From positions 1 to 50,073 of the forward strand of contig CAMVFC010000005.1 in assembly GCA_947166655.1 (NCBI GenBank): DNA of 50,073 bases, given 5' to 3'. The stretch comes from an uncultured Prevotellaceae bacterium. GTDB lineage: Bacteria > Bacteroidota > Bacteroidia > Bacteroidales > Bacteroidaceae. Each line of letters begins with the position of its first letter. The first letter of the stretch is position 1. The translations under genes and the position numbers were made by a program. The notes beneath the pieces were generated by a model. The model was given only the letters and a program-made list of their open reading frames with translations, did not search any database and was not told the origin of the DNA. Of this stretch, positions 18,201 to 31,528 are shown piece after piece.

Positions 18201-21120
18201 TGGGAACGGTCACCATTGACACATCAGCGCCGCCAGTGACGCTGCAGGTCATATTGCTTGCACTCAAGACCGTGTACTGCAGCGTGACTCCTTGATAGGT
18301 ATAGCTGAAGGTGTCGCCGTCCTTCAGTTCCGTGCCGTCTATGATGGTAGTGAAACTGCTCCAGGGCGAGGCAATCTGGTAGGTACTCTCGGTGCCTTCG
18401 GGCACTGTGAGCGTGGCTTTCGTGTAGACGCCCGAAGAGAAGATGTTGCTCTGTGCCGTGGGTGGCATGGTGCTCTGAACAGTGACGCCGGTGATGTTGG
18501 TATTGCCGAAGAAAGCATAGTTGCCGATGCTTTCCACGCTGGGCCCGAGGACAATCTCTGTCAGGCTGGTGCAGCCGTAGAAAGCGTAGGCCCCGATGGT
18601 GCGCAGGTTGGGCAGTTCGGGGAAAGTGGCCAGTTGGCTGCCACGGAAGGCATTCTTGCCGATGGTCTCAATGCTCGCGGGCAGGCTGATGCTGGTGAGG
18701 CTGGTCGACGAGAAGACATCCTCGCCGATCTCGTTGACCTGCAGCCCGTCGGCTTGTTCCGGAATCGTGAGTCCGTCGATATCGGGAGCTGCCGTGAGTG
18801 CACACGTGGTGGCACTGGTGACGGTGAAGGTCAGCTCGTAGCCTTGCGCATTGGTGACGGTGAACTGGTCGCCGACAGTGCGTCCCTCCTGGCCTGTGTT
18901 CCCCGTGGTGAGGGTGAAGCTTCGCCAGGCGGTCCACCCATCATTCTCCGTGGCGGCTCTGATGCCTATGGTGATATCGCCTGCGGCAGCCATCGTGATG
19001 TTGAGGCGGTTGACGCCGTTGCCCGCGTTGAACCAAGCGTTGGCCTGAGCGCGATTGTTCACGACATCCGATCCCACCGTGACGAGCGGGATGGATGTCT
19101 CGCCGGCGAAGAGCGTGGCCGTGTATCCCGTGCGCGTGAAGGCGATGGCGGTCAGCGTGTAGTCGCCTGCGGGCAGGTCGTGCAGGGTCTGCTGAAGCAC
19201 ATACCCCTGGCATCTCCAGAACTCGGCACAGCGGTTGTCGGTGTCGAAGGCATTGGGCTGACCATTAGGAGTTTCCCAGCCGTCGGTGCTCGCATACGGG
19301 GAGGGGTTGGTGATGTAGGCGGTCGTGATGTCCTTGTACGTTCCTCCCTGCGTGGCGTTATAGGCGGCCAAGGCGGCACTAAGGTCTGCGGTTGCCTCGA
19401 CAATCTGTTGGGCGGTGACGGAAGTAGCGTTCACCGTGGAGTTCGCTGTGGCGATGGCCAAGTTGAGCGTATTCCACGCATCGCTGGAGTGGTCAGTGAT
19501 GGAATCTGTCTGTGCAACTACGCTGAGGTAGTTCGCGTAAGGGGTAACCAGCGTCTGCGCCTCAAGGCGGGTGTTGCGCACGGCCTCGATAGCCGTGTTG
19601 TACTGGGCGGCTGTGGTATAGGTCAGGTCATACTGCGAGATGGTAGCGCTGAGGCGTGTCCAAGCGCCGGAGGGGATCTGTGTCTGCAACGCACGAGCGG
19701 CCTCAATCTCCTGACTGAGCTCTGCGGCCAAGAAGGCGAGTTCGTCGCCGTCATTACCGTAGTACGTCAGGCGGAAGTTGTCAGCGGCCAGCCAGTTGAT
19801 GTTCGTGCTCTCTGCGCGGACACCAATGGTGATGTCGCCCGCTGAGGTCAAGCTGAAGCTGAGTTCGAAGTGCTGAGGGTTTTCGTTGCCCGTGGCCAGA
19901 GCATGCGTATGGCGAGTGCCCGTGGCATCCTCGGCAAAGAGGTAGGCGCCCGTGGCCGCTGTGCCATTGTACTGATCCACGGCGATGCAATCCACTTCCA
20001 GACGGTAGCGTCCAGCCGGCAGTCCACTGAGAATCTGCTGGAAGCCGCCGTCTGACAGGGGTGCATAGGTGCTGGAGCGCCAAGACTCGATGAAGCCACT
20101 CATCGTCGCACCGCTGTCACCAGTGTAGGAAGCCGACTGATACATCACATTACCCTGTATGCTCGAGCCGAGGGTCCAACCTTCGACAGACCATCCGTTG
20201 AGGTTACCTTGACTGAAGTCGGCATTGGTGATGACGTAGTCGGTGATGTCCACGGGGTTGTCGGAAGAGGCACCTTCGATGAGCGAAGAGATATTTGTAG
20301 AATGAACTTGCTCCCTTAACACTGCAGCAGCGTCACGAATTTCATCGGTCGATGCTGTGCTGTTATTATAAATAGCCTCGGCTGCCGTCGTGCTGACACC
20401 TGCTTCATAAGCGGCATTGAGCGCAGCATAGAGTTCGCGCAAAGCTGCATATCGGGTAACATCCAGAGATAAATCTGAAGCATAGAGACGCCACTCGCTG
20501 TATTCATCGATAGAAGTTGCATTGAAAATTACTGGGGCGCCTGCCACGTAGGCTGCCGCATATTGAGAGGCAGCATCGGGGAAATAAGAATCGCCTTCTA
20601 TCGTTTGGATGAAATAATAGCCATTCCCGTTAGGGGTGAACTTCCAGAGATAGCCATGCTCCGAACGATTGAGGTCAACAAAGCCGCTTTCTTCGGAGTC
20701 CCGGAACAGATAAGTATCGCCCACAAGCCAATTAGTGCGAGTTACGGGTTCTGAACTATTGACATAGAAATCTCCATCAACCTGTATCATATATCCCTCA
20801 TCGAAGGTAGTGAGCGATCGATCATAGGTATACACATTCTCACGAAAGATGTAGGAAACATTTTCGCCCGAATTTCGCCAAGACAATCGGAAGCGCATAT
20901 ATGGCTGGCTGTCTGTGCCCAGGCTGATCTGGGTTGCCCAACGGTTCGCCGCTGTTAGGAACTGCCCCGTACCTACATTCATGATAAAATAGCTTTCGCC
21001 ATCGATGGGCGAGGAGCCAGCAGGTGGCGTGGGCGGAGTCCAAGACTGTGCATGGGCGGAAAGACTCAGGGTAATCAGCACCGCACTGAGGAGTGCAGGG
21101 AATAAGTTTCTAAGCTTCAT
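15205..21120 (-). CDS. Giant secreted BspA-type leucine-rich-repeat protein
   Basis: A 1971-residue exported protein with signal peptide (about 1-26, ending SAHAQS). It has an N-terminal beta-rich region (about 35-215, perhaps lectin-like), FIVAR-like helical stretches (about 215-290 and 480-600), and two carbohydrate-binding-module-like regions (about 300-470 starting ITNADFSQGNLNGW, and 605-760). Three LRR_5 modules (about 760-1285) follow, then two GNGTVSYTN-type beta repeats (about 1290-1500), a further LRR (about 1570-1650) and a C-terminal domain ending GVYDLSGRK...GFYIINGQKVLVR. That ending resembles short type IX sorting tails. LRR modules recur at 558 bp (186 residues) with high DNA identity. 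The start at 21120 is fixed by the promoter at 21147-21178. Likely an adhesin or glycan-binding surface protein. Confidence 0.9.
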   Translation of the reverse strand: MKLRNLFPALLSAVLITLSLSAHAQSWTPPTPPAGSSPIDGESYFIMNVGTGQFLTAANRWATQISLGTDSQPYMRFRLSWRNSGENVSYIFRENVYTYDRSLTTFDEGYMIQVDGDFYVNSSEPVTRTNWLVGDTYLFRDSEESGFVDLNRSEHGYLWKFTPNGNGYYFIQTIEGDSYFPDAASQYAAAYVAGAPVIFNATSIDEYSEWRLYASDLSLDVTRYAALRELYAALNAAYEAGVSTTAAEAIYNNSTASTDEIRDAAAVLREQVHSTNISSLIEGASSDNPVDITDYVITNADFSQGNLNGWSVEGWTLGSSIQGNVMYQSASYTGDSGATMSGFIESWRSSTYAPLSDGGFQQILSGLPAGRYRLEVDCIAVDQYNGTAATGAYLFAEDATGTRHTHALATGNENPQHFELSFSLTSAGDITIGVRAESTNINWLAADNFRLTYYGNDGDELAFLAAELSQEIEAARALQTQIPSGAWTRLSATISQYDLTYTTAAQYNTAIEAVRNTRLEAQTLVTPYANYLSVVAQTDSITDHSSDAWNTLNLAIATANSTVNATSVTAQQIVEATADLSAALAAYNATQGGTYKDITTAYITNPSPYASTDGWETPNGQPNAFDTDNRCAEFWRCQGYVLQQTLHDLPAGDYTLTAIAFTRTGYTATLFAGETSIPLVTVGSDVVNNRAQANAWFNAGNGVNRLNITMAAAGDITIGIRAATENDGWTAWRSFTLTTGNTGQEGRTVGDQFTVTNAQGYELTFTVTSATTCALTAAPDIDGLTIPEQADGLQVNEIGEDVFSSTSLTSISLPASIETIGKNAFRGSQLATFPELPNLRTIGAYAFYGCTSLTEIVLGPSVESIGNYAFFGNTNITGVTVQSTMPPTAQSNIFSSGVYTKATLTVPEGTESTYQIASPWSSFTTIIDGTELKDGDTFSYTYQGVTLQYTVLSASNMTCSVTGGADVSMVTVPTIANNYTVVAVGDGVFQNANLTSINLPTTIQTIGQNAFRGSQLATFPDLPNLRTIGNYAFYGCTNLTKITLGAKVTSIGSYAFFGNGNITSITVRATTPPTAQSTSFSTAVYTNATLTVPEGRKSAYQNASPWSSFTTITDGTEPKDGDTFSYTYKGVPLEYTILSVNNMTCSVIGGAASPSVSVPTTANGYTVVAIGDRTFQNIKTLENITLPSTLQTIGAYAFYATGLTTINIPASVTSIGSYAFYGISGITQVTVNSETPPTAQSTSFASNTYTNAELRLNKGGKAAYASTEPWSRFKNVFDATGKYITIVVQGNGTVSYTNVEGKTFTASTGSTDIPLDEDVNPITLQVSAAMGSRFEKAVYDKVTEQEDYTSRVKEDGSLSMGVYRGGTTLTVTFAERKVWHLNVNIVGNGSLSYTNGYGQTFTAGTGSTSIPIFEDENPVTFHIAAAEGYRYAEAKYDKVTAVEDYTSRLKEDGSFAMGVYRDGTTLTVTFVERSVELNLLREGKGTVKLNGEVLTFSAIGLAILDVSKMKNFLFNLQPDAGSRLNQVAVNDDDVTNLVDGNGNLDLTEYLVDGVYSMYIQFVEGFPTFASNDCTFGIPDLTKNEVRVMPRNYLNRDVLIPETVERNGTTYTVTSVEDAAFAGNEQLRSVSLPSTIQSVGSNLFDGCTHLAAIVWNRTLPFPDEAMGSFRNPNLLFYTKYNSHAPQNSGVNILWKGDNDYYQSNKVIRLQEGINYFDFYCPIPFYAAQIEYVHQFTMETQPQTAKGWETLVLPFTVKNVYHSDLRRDIVPYATVSEDDVIHGAHPFWLYTYSADGDKAWVEADSIRANQPYIISMPNNSKYPADYQMAGKVTFTAKNAWIPATEEVSVTRGSRTLHANFQTQDVPSYYLLNVKNDFFRNSTGRDDGSTFVLRTKFADSRPAMPFECYFTTTAAGVKEIGLFDDVVNAVRELPTDLPEKQVEGVYDLSGRKMNASTRLHRGFYIINGQKVLVR

Positions 21121-21146
21121 CTTGTTTATTATTACTATTTTGCCGA

Positions 21147-21178
21147 CAAAGATAGCACTCTTTGGCGGAATGGCCAAA
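21147..21178 (-). promoter_or_regulatory. Promoter of the giant LRR gene
   Basis: The minus strand reads TTTG (21175-21178), 20 nt, TATCTTTG (21147-21154). It is about 27 nt from the -7 box to the ATG at 21120, so the in-frame upstream start at 21177 would lie inside the promoter and can be dismissed. Confidence 0.75.
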
Positions 21179-21279
21179 GAAAACGGAACAAAAAAACGGC
21201 GAGGGGGCCAACAAAGTTGTCCTCAGCGTTTTACCGAGGGCCCGGCGGGGGCCAAATGAAAAGCTGACGAGTTTCCGCC

Positions 21280-21360
21280 GAAAGTCTTAAGGGTTTCAGG
21301 AAAAAGTCTTGTGATTTTTTGGCAAAAGTCTTAAGGGTTTCGGGCAAAAGTCTTAACACT
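21280..21360. repeat. Four-unit 22-bp-period array (GTCTTAAGGG type)
   Basis: Cores start at 21284 (GTCTTAAGGG), 21306 (GTCTTGTGAT), 21328 (GTCTTAAGGG) and 21350 (GTCTTAACAC), each exactly 22 bp apart. Spacers end in GGAAAAA, GGCAAAA or GGGCAAAA. Core, period and spacer match the six-unit array at 1131-1250. It lies between the divergent promoters of the giant LRR gene and the aspartyl-protease-like gene. The remainder of 21179-21516 shows no gene. Confidence 0.88.
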
Positions 21361-21516
21361 TATCGCCATTTCTCAGTCATTTTTTTCTGAATGTGCAGGC
21401 ACTATCGGAGGAGACTCACGGCACATCGGGCTGCCGAGCGCAGCACTTTCTGCGGACACCTGCCTCTGAGGCACTGCTCCCCGCCTGCGGAAGGCTGCAA
21501 AAAACTGGGGCTAAAG

Positions 21517-21548
21517 TTTGGTGCTTCAGGCAAAAGCGCCTATCTTTG
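21517..21548 (+). promoter_or_regulatory. Promoter of the aspartyl-protease-like gene
   Basis: TTTG (21517-21520), 20 nt, TATCTTTG (21541-21548), about 26 nt before the ATG at 21575. It excludes the longer in-frame start at 21518. Confidence 0.75.
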
Positions 21549-21574
21549 TCCGCAGAAAACGACATTCACCCACG

Positions 21575-22540
21575 ATGGAAAGGACAAGAATCTTCGCCTG
21601 TGAGAGGCCCGGAACGCACCGGTGCCGCACGCCGTGGCGCACACTGCTGGCCGCCCTGGTCTGCTGTCTGGCGGGCGGGCCGCTGGCGGCACAGCCCTAC
21701 CTGTACGATGCCAAGGCTATCCGCCTGTACGAGCGGGACTTCGTGGACACGATACCGCTGACGATCGTGGAGGGCCGGCTGTACGTACCCGTGCGGACGG
21801 GCGGCGAGGAATACCTGTTCCTGCTGGACACGGGCAACGGCCTGGGCGAGATACACGCCGAGGGGCATCTGCGACCGCAGAAGCGGCTGGGCGAGAAGAC
21901 GTTCTTCGACTTCAACGGGACGACACAGACGCTGCCCGTGGTGGCGATGCCGCCCTTCCGCCTCGGACACATCGAAGTGGGCAACTTCCCCGTGAGCCTG
22001 ACGCAGCGGCCGCTGCCGCAAGGATACGAGGGTGTGCTGGGCTTCGTGCTGTTCCAGCGGGGCGTGGCGGCGAAGATCGACCTGCGACGCCGACAGCTCA
22101 TCCTCACCGACCGCAAGAAGTTCTTCCGCGACGAGGAGGGCCACAGGCTGAAGTACCGGCTGTATGGCTTCACGCCGCAGGTGGAGCTGAGTCCCTTCGA
22201 GGGTTACACGGCGGAGGCGGTCTTCGACACGGGCAACCCGCATCTGTTCCTGCTGGACAAACGGCTGCTGGAAGAGTGGGAGGACGACCCGAAAGTGGCA
22301 CGACAGGTGACGGAGTGGCGCCAGGGGCAGGAGCTGCGCAGCGCCTACAGCCTGGAGCCGCACGGCGAGATGGCGGACCTGCGGCTGGACCGCCTGGCAT
22401 GGGGACGCCTGCACCTGCGCGGCGCCAAGGGACGCACGAAGCAGGGGATGTCGAACCTCGGAGCGGCCTTCCTGCGCTATGGCTCCATCATCATCGACCC
22501 GTGGCGCAAAGAGCTGGTGTTTCAGCCATATAAGAAATGA
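21575..22540 (+). CDS. Retropepsin-like aspartyl protease family protein (exported)
   Basis: A 321-residue protein with an N-terminal hydrophobic segment (about 22-40, LLAALVCCLAGGPLAAQ) that reads as a signal peptide. Two DTG motifs, LFLLDTGNG (D85) and AVFDTGNPH (D218), each follow a hydrophobic strand, as in clan AA proteases. A GYEGVLGF motif (about 150-157) and LGAAFLRYGSIIIDP near the end fit the flap and second-lobe pattern of Bacteroidetes proteins annotated as aspartyl protease family. Two catalytic-type triplets in one chain suggest a pseudo-two-lobed monomer. The gene stands alone, divergent from the giant LRR gene. Peptidase activity is inferred, not shown. Confidence 0.85.
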   Translation: MERTRIFACERPGTHRCRTPWRTLLAALVCCLAGGPLAAQPYLYDAKAIRLYERDFVDTIPLTIVEGRLYVPVRTGGEEYLFLLDTGNGLGEIHAEGHLRPQKRLGEKTFFDFNGTTQTLPVVAMPPFRLGHIEVGNFPVSLTQRPLPQGYEGVLGFVLFQRGVAAKIDLRRRQLILTDRKKFFRDEEGHRLKYRLYGFTPQVELSPFEGYTAEAVFDTGNPHLFLLDKRLLEEWEDDPKVARQVTEWRQGQELRSAYSLEPHGEMADLRLDRLAWGRLHLRGAKGRTKQGMSNLGAAFLRYGSIIIDPWRKELVFQPYKK

Positions 22541-22647
22541 CGAGTGACGAATGACAAATGACGAATAAGGTTTACCTCAGGGAACCGCTTGATTTCAGTA
22601 ACTCATAGAAACTTTTATTCGTCATTCGTCATTCGTCATTCGTCATT
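22536..22647. repeat. Heptamer-repeat inverted pair (ATGACGA / TCGTCAT)
   Basis: About four 7-bp iterations of ATGACGA-type sequence (22536-22567) are matched in inverted orientation by ATTCGTC iterations (22614-22647). The arms can form a long hairpin with a loop of about 45 nt. It starts within the stop region of the aspartyl-protease-like gene and lies downstream of the rpoC terminator, between convergent genes. It may act as a terminator for the plus-strand gene. Confidence 0.8.
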
Positions 22648-22663
22648 CCCCATAGGACTGCCA

Positions 22664-22709
22664 TAAAAAAGAGATGAGAGACAGCCACGCAGGGCTATCC
22701 CTCATCTCT
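22664..22709 (-). terminator. Rho-independent terminator of the rpoBC operon
   Basis: A 9-bp perfect stem AGAGATGAG/CTCATCTCT (22670-22678 with 22701-22709) has extra inner pairing. It is followed on the minus strand by TTTTTTAT (22663-22670). It lies about 25 nt after the rpoC stop. Confidence 0.85.
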
Positions 22710-22734
22710 CATTTGTTATCTCTAATCTTGACGA

Positions 22735-27027
<4,293 letters not shown>

Positions 27028-27176
27028 AGTAATTCGGATGAAGACCCCCTCCTCACTCCCCACAGGGGAGGATGGCACGTAGCTGAGAGGGTGCAATGTT
27101 CTTACATATATTCTTTTTTATTGCTCTTGAAAGGGTTCCATGCCCTTACCTTTACGGAAGGGCGGAGGAGGGTCTT

Positions 27177-30100
27177 TTATTCCAGGGTGATGCTGAGGCC
27201 CAGACCGCGTAACTCGTGCAGAAGCACGTTCAGCGACTCGGGGATGCCCGGCGTAGGCATGGGCTCGCCCTTCACGATGGCTTCGTAGGACTTGCTGCGG
27301 CCGGTGACATCATCGGACTTCACGGTGAGAATCTCTTGCAGGACGTGGCTGGCACCGAAGGCCTCGATGGCCCAGACCTCCATCTCTCCGAAACGCTGGC
27401 CGCCGAACTGGGCCTTACCGCCGAGCGGCTGCTGGGTGATGAGGCTGTACGGGCCAATGCTGCGGGCGTGCATCTTGTCCTCGACCATGTGACCGAGTTT
27501 GAGCATGTAGGACACGCCCACCGTGGCCAACTGGTCGAACTTTTCGCCGGTGGCACCGTCGTAGAGCTGCGTGGAGCAGTAACGCGGCAGGCCGGCCTTG
27601 TCGGTCCACTCGCAGAGGTCGTCGAGGGAAGCGCCGTCGAAAATCGGCGTAGCGAACTTCACACCGAGCTCCTTACCTGCGGCACCGAGCACGGCTTCGA
27701 AGATCTGACCGATATTCATTCGCGAAGGCACACCCAGCGGGTTCAGGACGATATCCACAGGCGTACCGTCGGCCAGGAAAGGCATATCTTCCTGACGAAC
27801 GACCTTGGAGACGATACCCTTGTTACCGTGACGACCTGCCATCTTGTCGCCCACACCGATCTTACGCTTCTTAGCGACATAGACCTTGGCCATCTGAATG
27901 ATGCCGGAGGGCAGTTCATCGCCGATGGTGATGGCGAACTTGCGACGCTTGAGCTCGGCATCCAGCAACTTATACTTCTTGATGAAGTTGATGATGAGCT
28001 GGGAGATGAGCTGATTGCAGTGCTCATCGCTGGTCCAATGGCTCAGCTGAACGCTCATGTAGTCGAGGTTGGTGAGCATGGCCTCGGTGAACTTGGAGCC
28101 CTTGGCAATGACCTCGGCACCCATGTTGTCCTTGATGGACTGCGCCGTGTGGTTCGCCGTCAGCTCCAAAAGCTTGTCGATGAGGATGGCCTTCAGGTCT
28201 CCGACCTTCGTATTGAACTCCTCGTCGATCTTCGGCAGACGAATCTTGTCCTGCGCCTTCTCGGCACGGGTCTTGATGGCACGAGAGAAGAGCTTCTTGT
28301 CGATGACCGTTCCCGAAAGAGAAGGAGAAGCTTTCAAGGAGGCGTCCTTGACATCGCCGGCCTTGTCGCCGAAGATGGCACGAAGAAGTTTCTCTTCAGG
28401 CGAAGGATCGCTCTCGCCCTTCGGCGTAATCTTACCGATAAGGATATCGCCCGGCAGCACCTGCGCACCTACACGAATGATACCATTCTCGTCGAGGTCC
28501 TTGGTGGCATCCTCGCTGACATTGGGGATATCGGCTGTGAGTTCCTCCACACCGCGCTTGGTCTCACGCACTTCGAGGTTGAACTCCTCGACGTGAACGC
28601 TGGTGAGGATATCTTCGCGGACGACACGCTCGTTGAGCACGATGGCATCCTCATAGTTGTAACCCTTCCAAGGCATATAGGCCACCAGGAGGTTCTTACC
28701 CAAAGCCAACTCACCGTTCTCGGTGGAATAGCCTTCGGTGAGGATGTCGCCCTTCTTGACGCGCTGGCCTTTCTCACAGATAGGACGAAGGTCAATGGTC
28801 ATATTCTGGTTGGTGCGACGGAACTTGGGAATACGATATTCTTTCAGCGCAGGCTCGAAGCTGACGAACTCTTCCTCCTCGGTGCGGTCATAGAGGATGC
28901 GGATGGTGGTAGCATCAACATACTCGACGACACCGGCACCTTCAGCGGTGATCATCGTACGGCTGTCCTCACACACCTGCTTTTCGATGCCGGTTCCCAC
29001 GATAGGAGCTTCGGTGCGGATGAGAGGCACAGCCTGACGCATCATGTTGGATCCCATCAGCGCACGGTGAGCATCATCGTGCTCGAGGAAAGGAATGAGG
29101 GAGGCGGCAATAGAGGCGATCTGCTGCGGAGCCACATCCATCAGGTTAACCTCAGAGGGCGGAACGACAGGATAGTCATCGTCCTGGCGGCACTTGACGA
29201 CCTTGCGGATGAAGGTGCCGTCGTCGCGCAACGGAGCGTTACCCTGACCGATGATCAGGCCCTCTTCTTCCTCTGCCGTCAGGTATTCGACGCCTTCGTC
29301 GGTAAGGTCGACAACACCGTCCTTCACCTTGCGGTAGGGCGTCTCGATGAAGCCGAGCTCGTTGATCTTGGCATAAACGCAGAGAGAGGAGATCAGACCG
29401 ATGTTCGGTCCTTCAGGAGATTCAATAGGACAGAGACGTCCGTAGTGGGTATAGTGTACGTCACGTACTTCGAAACCTGCACGCTCACGACTCAGACCGC
29501 CAGGACCAAGGGCAGAAAGACGACGCTTGTGCGTCACCTCGGCCAAGGGGTTCGTCTGGTCCATAAACTGCGACAGAGCGTTTGTGCCGAAGAAGGAGTT
29601 GATGACACTGGAGATTGTCTTGGCGTTGATAAGGTCTGTGGGTGAGAACACTTCGTTGTCGCGGACATTCATGCGCTCGCGAATCGTGCGGCTCATACGG
29701 CTCAGACCGATGGCAAACTGGTTGGCCAACTGCTCACCCACCGTGCGCACACGGCGGTTGGAGAGGTGGTCGATATCGTCGACCTGTGCCTTGGAGTTCA
29801 CCAACTCAATCAGATACTTGATAATCTCGATGATATCCGTCTGCGTAAGCACACGCGTCTCGGGATCGATGTCCAGATTGAGCTTGCGATTGATACGATA
29901 GCGGCCTACGTCGCCCAGATCATAACGCTTCTCAGAGAAGAAAAGATTGTTGATGACCTCGCGTGCGCTGGCATCATCTGCAGGATCAGCATTACGCAGC
30001 TGGCGATAGATATACAGGACGGCTTCCTTCTCTGAATTAGAGGGGTCTTTGGCAAGCGTATTGAAGATGATGCTATAATCGCTGGCATCAGCTTCCTCAC

Positions 30101-30986
30101 GGTGAATGAGAATCGTCTGCTCGCCGCTTTCGAGGATATCGTTGATATTCTCTGCATCGAGCACGGTCTCACGATCCATAATGACTTCGTTTCGCTCAAT
30201 GGATACCACTTCACCGGTATCTTCATCTACGAAGTCTTCAACCCACGATTTCAGCACACGGGCAGCAAGCTTGTGGCCGATATACTTTTTCAGATTTGTC
30301 TTGTTGACCTTGACTTCCTCGGCCAGATTGAAGATCTCAAGGATGTCACGGTCGTTCTCAAAGCCTATGGCACGCAGAAGAGTGGTAACAGGCAGCTTCT
30401 TCTTGCGGTCGATATAGGCATACATTACATTATTGATGTCAGTAGCAAATTCAATCCACGAGCCTTTAAAGGGGATGATGCGCGCGCTGTAGAGCGGCGT
30501 GCCATTGGCATGAACGCTGGAGCCAAAGAACACACCAGGAGAACGATGCAACTGACTCACAACGACACGTTCCGCACCATTGATGATGAACGTACCATTG
30601 GCCGTCATGAAAGGAATAGGACCAAGGAAGACATCTTGCGTAATCGGGGAGAAGTCTGTGTGGTCTGGGTCGGTGCAGTACAGATGAAGCTTGGCCTTGA
30701 GAGGAACGGCATAAGTAAGACCACGCTCCAAACACTCCTCGATAGAATAGCGGGGCGGGTCGATGTAATAGTCCAAAAACTCAAGGATGAAGCTGTTGCG
30801 CGTGTCGGTGATAGGGAAATTCTCCGCGAAGACCTTGTACAGACCATCGTTCTTGCGCAGCTCTGGCGACGTATCCAATTGCAGGAAGTCATTGAAGCTC
30901 TTAAGCTGCACTTCGAGGAAGTCGGGATAGGCCATCGGGCTCTTCACCGAAGCAAAGTTGACTCTTTGATTAACAATCTTAGACAT
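27177..30986 (-). CDS. rpoB: DNA-directed RNA polymerase subunit beta
   Basis: The beta subunit forms one pincer of RNA polymerase and much of the active-site cleft. The 1269-residue protein has all expected conserved blocks, including the rifampicin-pocket region [19 protein letters not shown] followed by [20 protein letters not shown]. Residues corresponding to the common resistance positions (Gln, Asp, His, Ser) look wild type. The end [19 protein letters not shown] is typical. The start is the ATG at 30986; a TTG codon just upstream is not needed. The gene lies downstream of an attenuator-like hairpin that separates it from rplL. Confidence 0.99.
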   Translation of the reverse strand: MSKIVNQRVNFASVKSPMAYPDFLEVQLKSFNDFLQLDTSPELRKNDGLYKVFAENFPITDTRNSFILEFLDYYIDPPRYSIEECLERGLTYAVPLKAKLHLYCTDPDHTDFSPITQDVFLGPIPFMTANGTFIINGAERVVVSQLHRSPGVFFGSSVHANGTPLYSARIIPFKGSWIEFATDINNVMYAYIDRKKKLPVTTLLRAIGFENDRDILEIFNLAEEVKVNKTNLKKYIGHKLAARVLKSWVEDFVDEDTGEVVSIERNEVIMDRETVLDAENINDILESGEQTILIHREEADASDYSIIFNTLAKDPSNSEKEAVLYIYRQLRNADPADDASAREVINNLFFSEKRYDLGDVGRYRINRKLNLDIDPETRVLTQTDIIEIIKYLIELVNSKAQVDDIDHLSNRRVRTVGEQLANQFAIGLSRMSRTIRERMNVRDNEVFSPTDLINAKTISSVINSFFGTNALSQFMDQTNPLAEVTHKRRLSALGPGGLSRERAGFEVRDVHYTHYGRLCPIESPEGPNIGLISSLCVYAKINELGFIETPYRKVKDGVVDLTDEGVEYLTAEEEEGLIIGQGNAPLRDDGTFIRKVVKCRQDDDYPVVPPSEVNLMDVAPQQIASIAASLIPFLEHDDAHRALMGSNMMRQAVPLIRTEAPIVGTGIEKQVCEDSRTMITAEGAGVVEYVDATTIRILYDRTEEEEFVSFEPALKEYRIPKFRRTNQNMTIDLRPICEKGQRVKKGDILTEGYSTENGELALGKNLLVAYMPWKGYNYEDAIVLNERVVREDILTSVHVEEFNLEVRETKRGVEELTADIPNVSEDATKDLDENGIIRVGAQVLPGDILIGKITPKGESDPSPEEKLLRAIFGDKAGDVKDASLKASPSLSGTVIDKKLFSRAIKTRAEKAQDKIRLPKIDEEFNTKVGDLKAILIDKLLELTANHTAQSIKDNMGAEVIAKGSKFTEAMLTNLDYMSVQLSHWTSDEHCNQLISQLIINFIKKYKLLDAELKRRKFAITIGDELPSGIIQMAKVYVAKKRKIGVGDKMAGRHGNKGIVSKVVRQEDMPFLADGTPVDIVLNPLGVPSRMNIGQIFEAVLGAAGKELGVKFATPIFDGASLDDLCEWTDKAGLPRYCSTQLYDGATGEKFDQLATVGVSYMLKLGHMVEDKMHARSIGPYSLITQQPLGGKAQFGGQRFGEMEVWAIEAFGASHVLQEILTVKSDDVTGRSKSYEAIVKGEPMPTPGIPESLNVLLHELRGLGLSITLE

Positions 30987-31033
30987 CAATAATGAAATAT
31001 GATATGAAAATAAAACAGAAAGATTTCAGACGC

Positions 31034-31069
31034 AAAAAGTAGAGGACTCTCTACCAGAGAGTTCTCTAC
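31034..31069 (-). terminator. Attenuator-type terminator between rplL and rpoB
   Basis: A 14-bp stem (31039-31052 with 31056-31069, one G-T type mismatch) with a 3-nt loop is followed on the minus strand by TTTTTGCG (31031-31038). It lies about 38 nt after the rplL stop and 48 nt before the rpoB ATG. In E. coli the rplL-rpoB gap also holds a partial terminator that sets ribosomal protein above polymerase output. An analogous role is inferred here. Confidence 0.8.
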
Positions 31070-31106
31070 CTGTTGTTATCCAATAGGATAGGGTTGTGGA
31101 AAGAGC

Positions 31107-31484
31107 TTACTTCAGCTCGATCTCAGCACCAGCTTCCTCGAGGGTCTTCTTCAGAGCCTCTGCGTCAGCCTTGGGCATGCCTTCCTTCAGGGTGCTGGGA
31201 GCTCCGTCAACGAGTTCCTTAGCTTCCTTCAGACCAAGGCCACAAGCTTCCTTCACAGCCTTGACGACCTGGAGCTTAGCAGCGCCTGCGCTCTTGAGGA
31301 CGACGTCGAAGTCGGTCTTCTCCTCAGCAGCGGGTGCACCAGCTGCGGCGGGACCAGCAGCAACAGCAACAGCAGCTGCAGCGGGCTCAATTCCATACTC
31401 TTCCTTCAGGAGGTTCTTCAAATCGTTTACTTCCTTCACTGTCAAGTTAACCAACTCTTCAGCGATTGCTTTGATATCTGCCAT
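31107..31484 (-). CDS. rplL: 50S ribosomal protein L7/L12
   Basis: L7/L12 is the multicopy stalk protein that recruits translational GTPases. The 125-residue chain has the N-terminal dimerisation helices (1-33), an Ala/Pro-rich hinge (about 34-55, [20 protein letters not shown]) and the C-terminal factor-binding domain ([12 protein letters not shown]...[20 protein letters not shown]). It directly follows rplJ, as expected for the stalk pair. Confidence 0.98.
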   Translation of the reverse strand: MADIKAIAEELVNLTVKEVNDLKNLLKEEYGIEPAAAAVAVAAGPAAAGAPAAEEKTDFDVVLKSAGAAKLQVVKAVKEACGLGLKEAKELVDGAPSTLKEGMPKADAEALKKTLEEAGAEIELK

Positions 31485-31528
31485 AATAATTGATAAATTT
31501 TGTTGTTTGACTTTGGGGTGATTGTTGT

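Noticed and set aside
28990..29620. Rifampicin-resistance changes in rpoB
   Set aside because: The residues of the rifampicin pocket that I could align (Gln, Asp, His, Ser) look wild type.
27216..29645. An 809-codon plus-strand open frame opposite rpoB
   Set aside because: Antisense shadow of a certain gene, with no independent signals.
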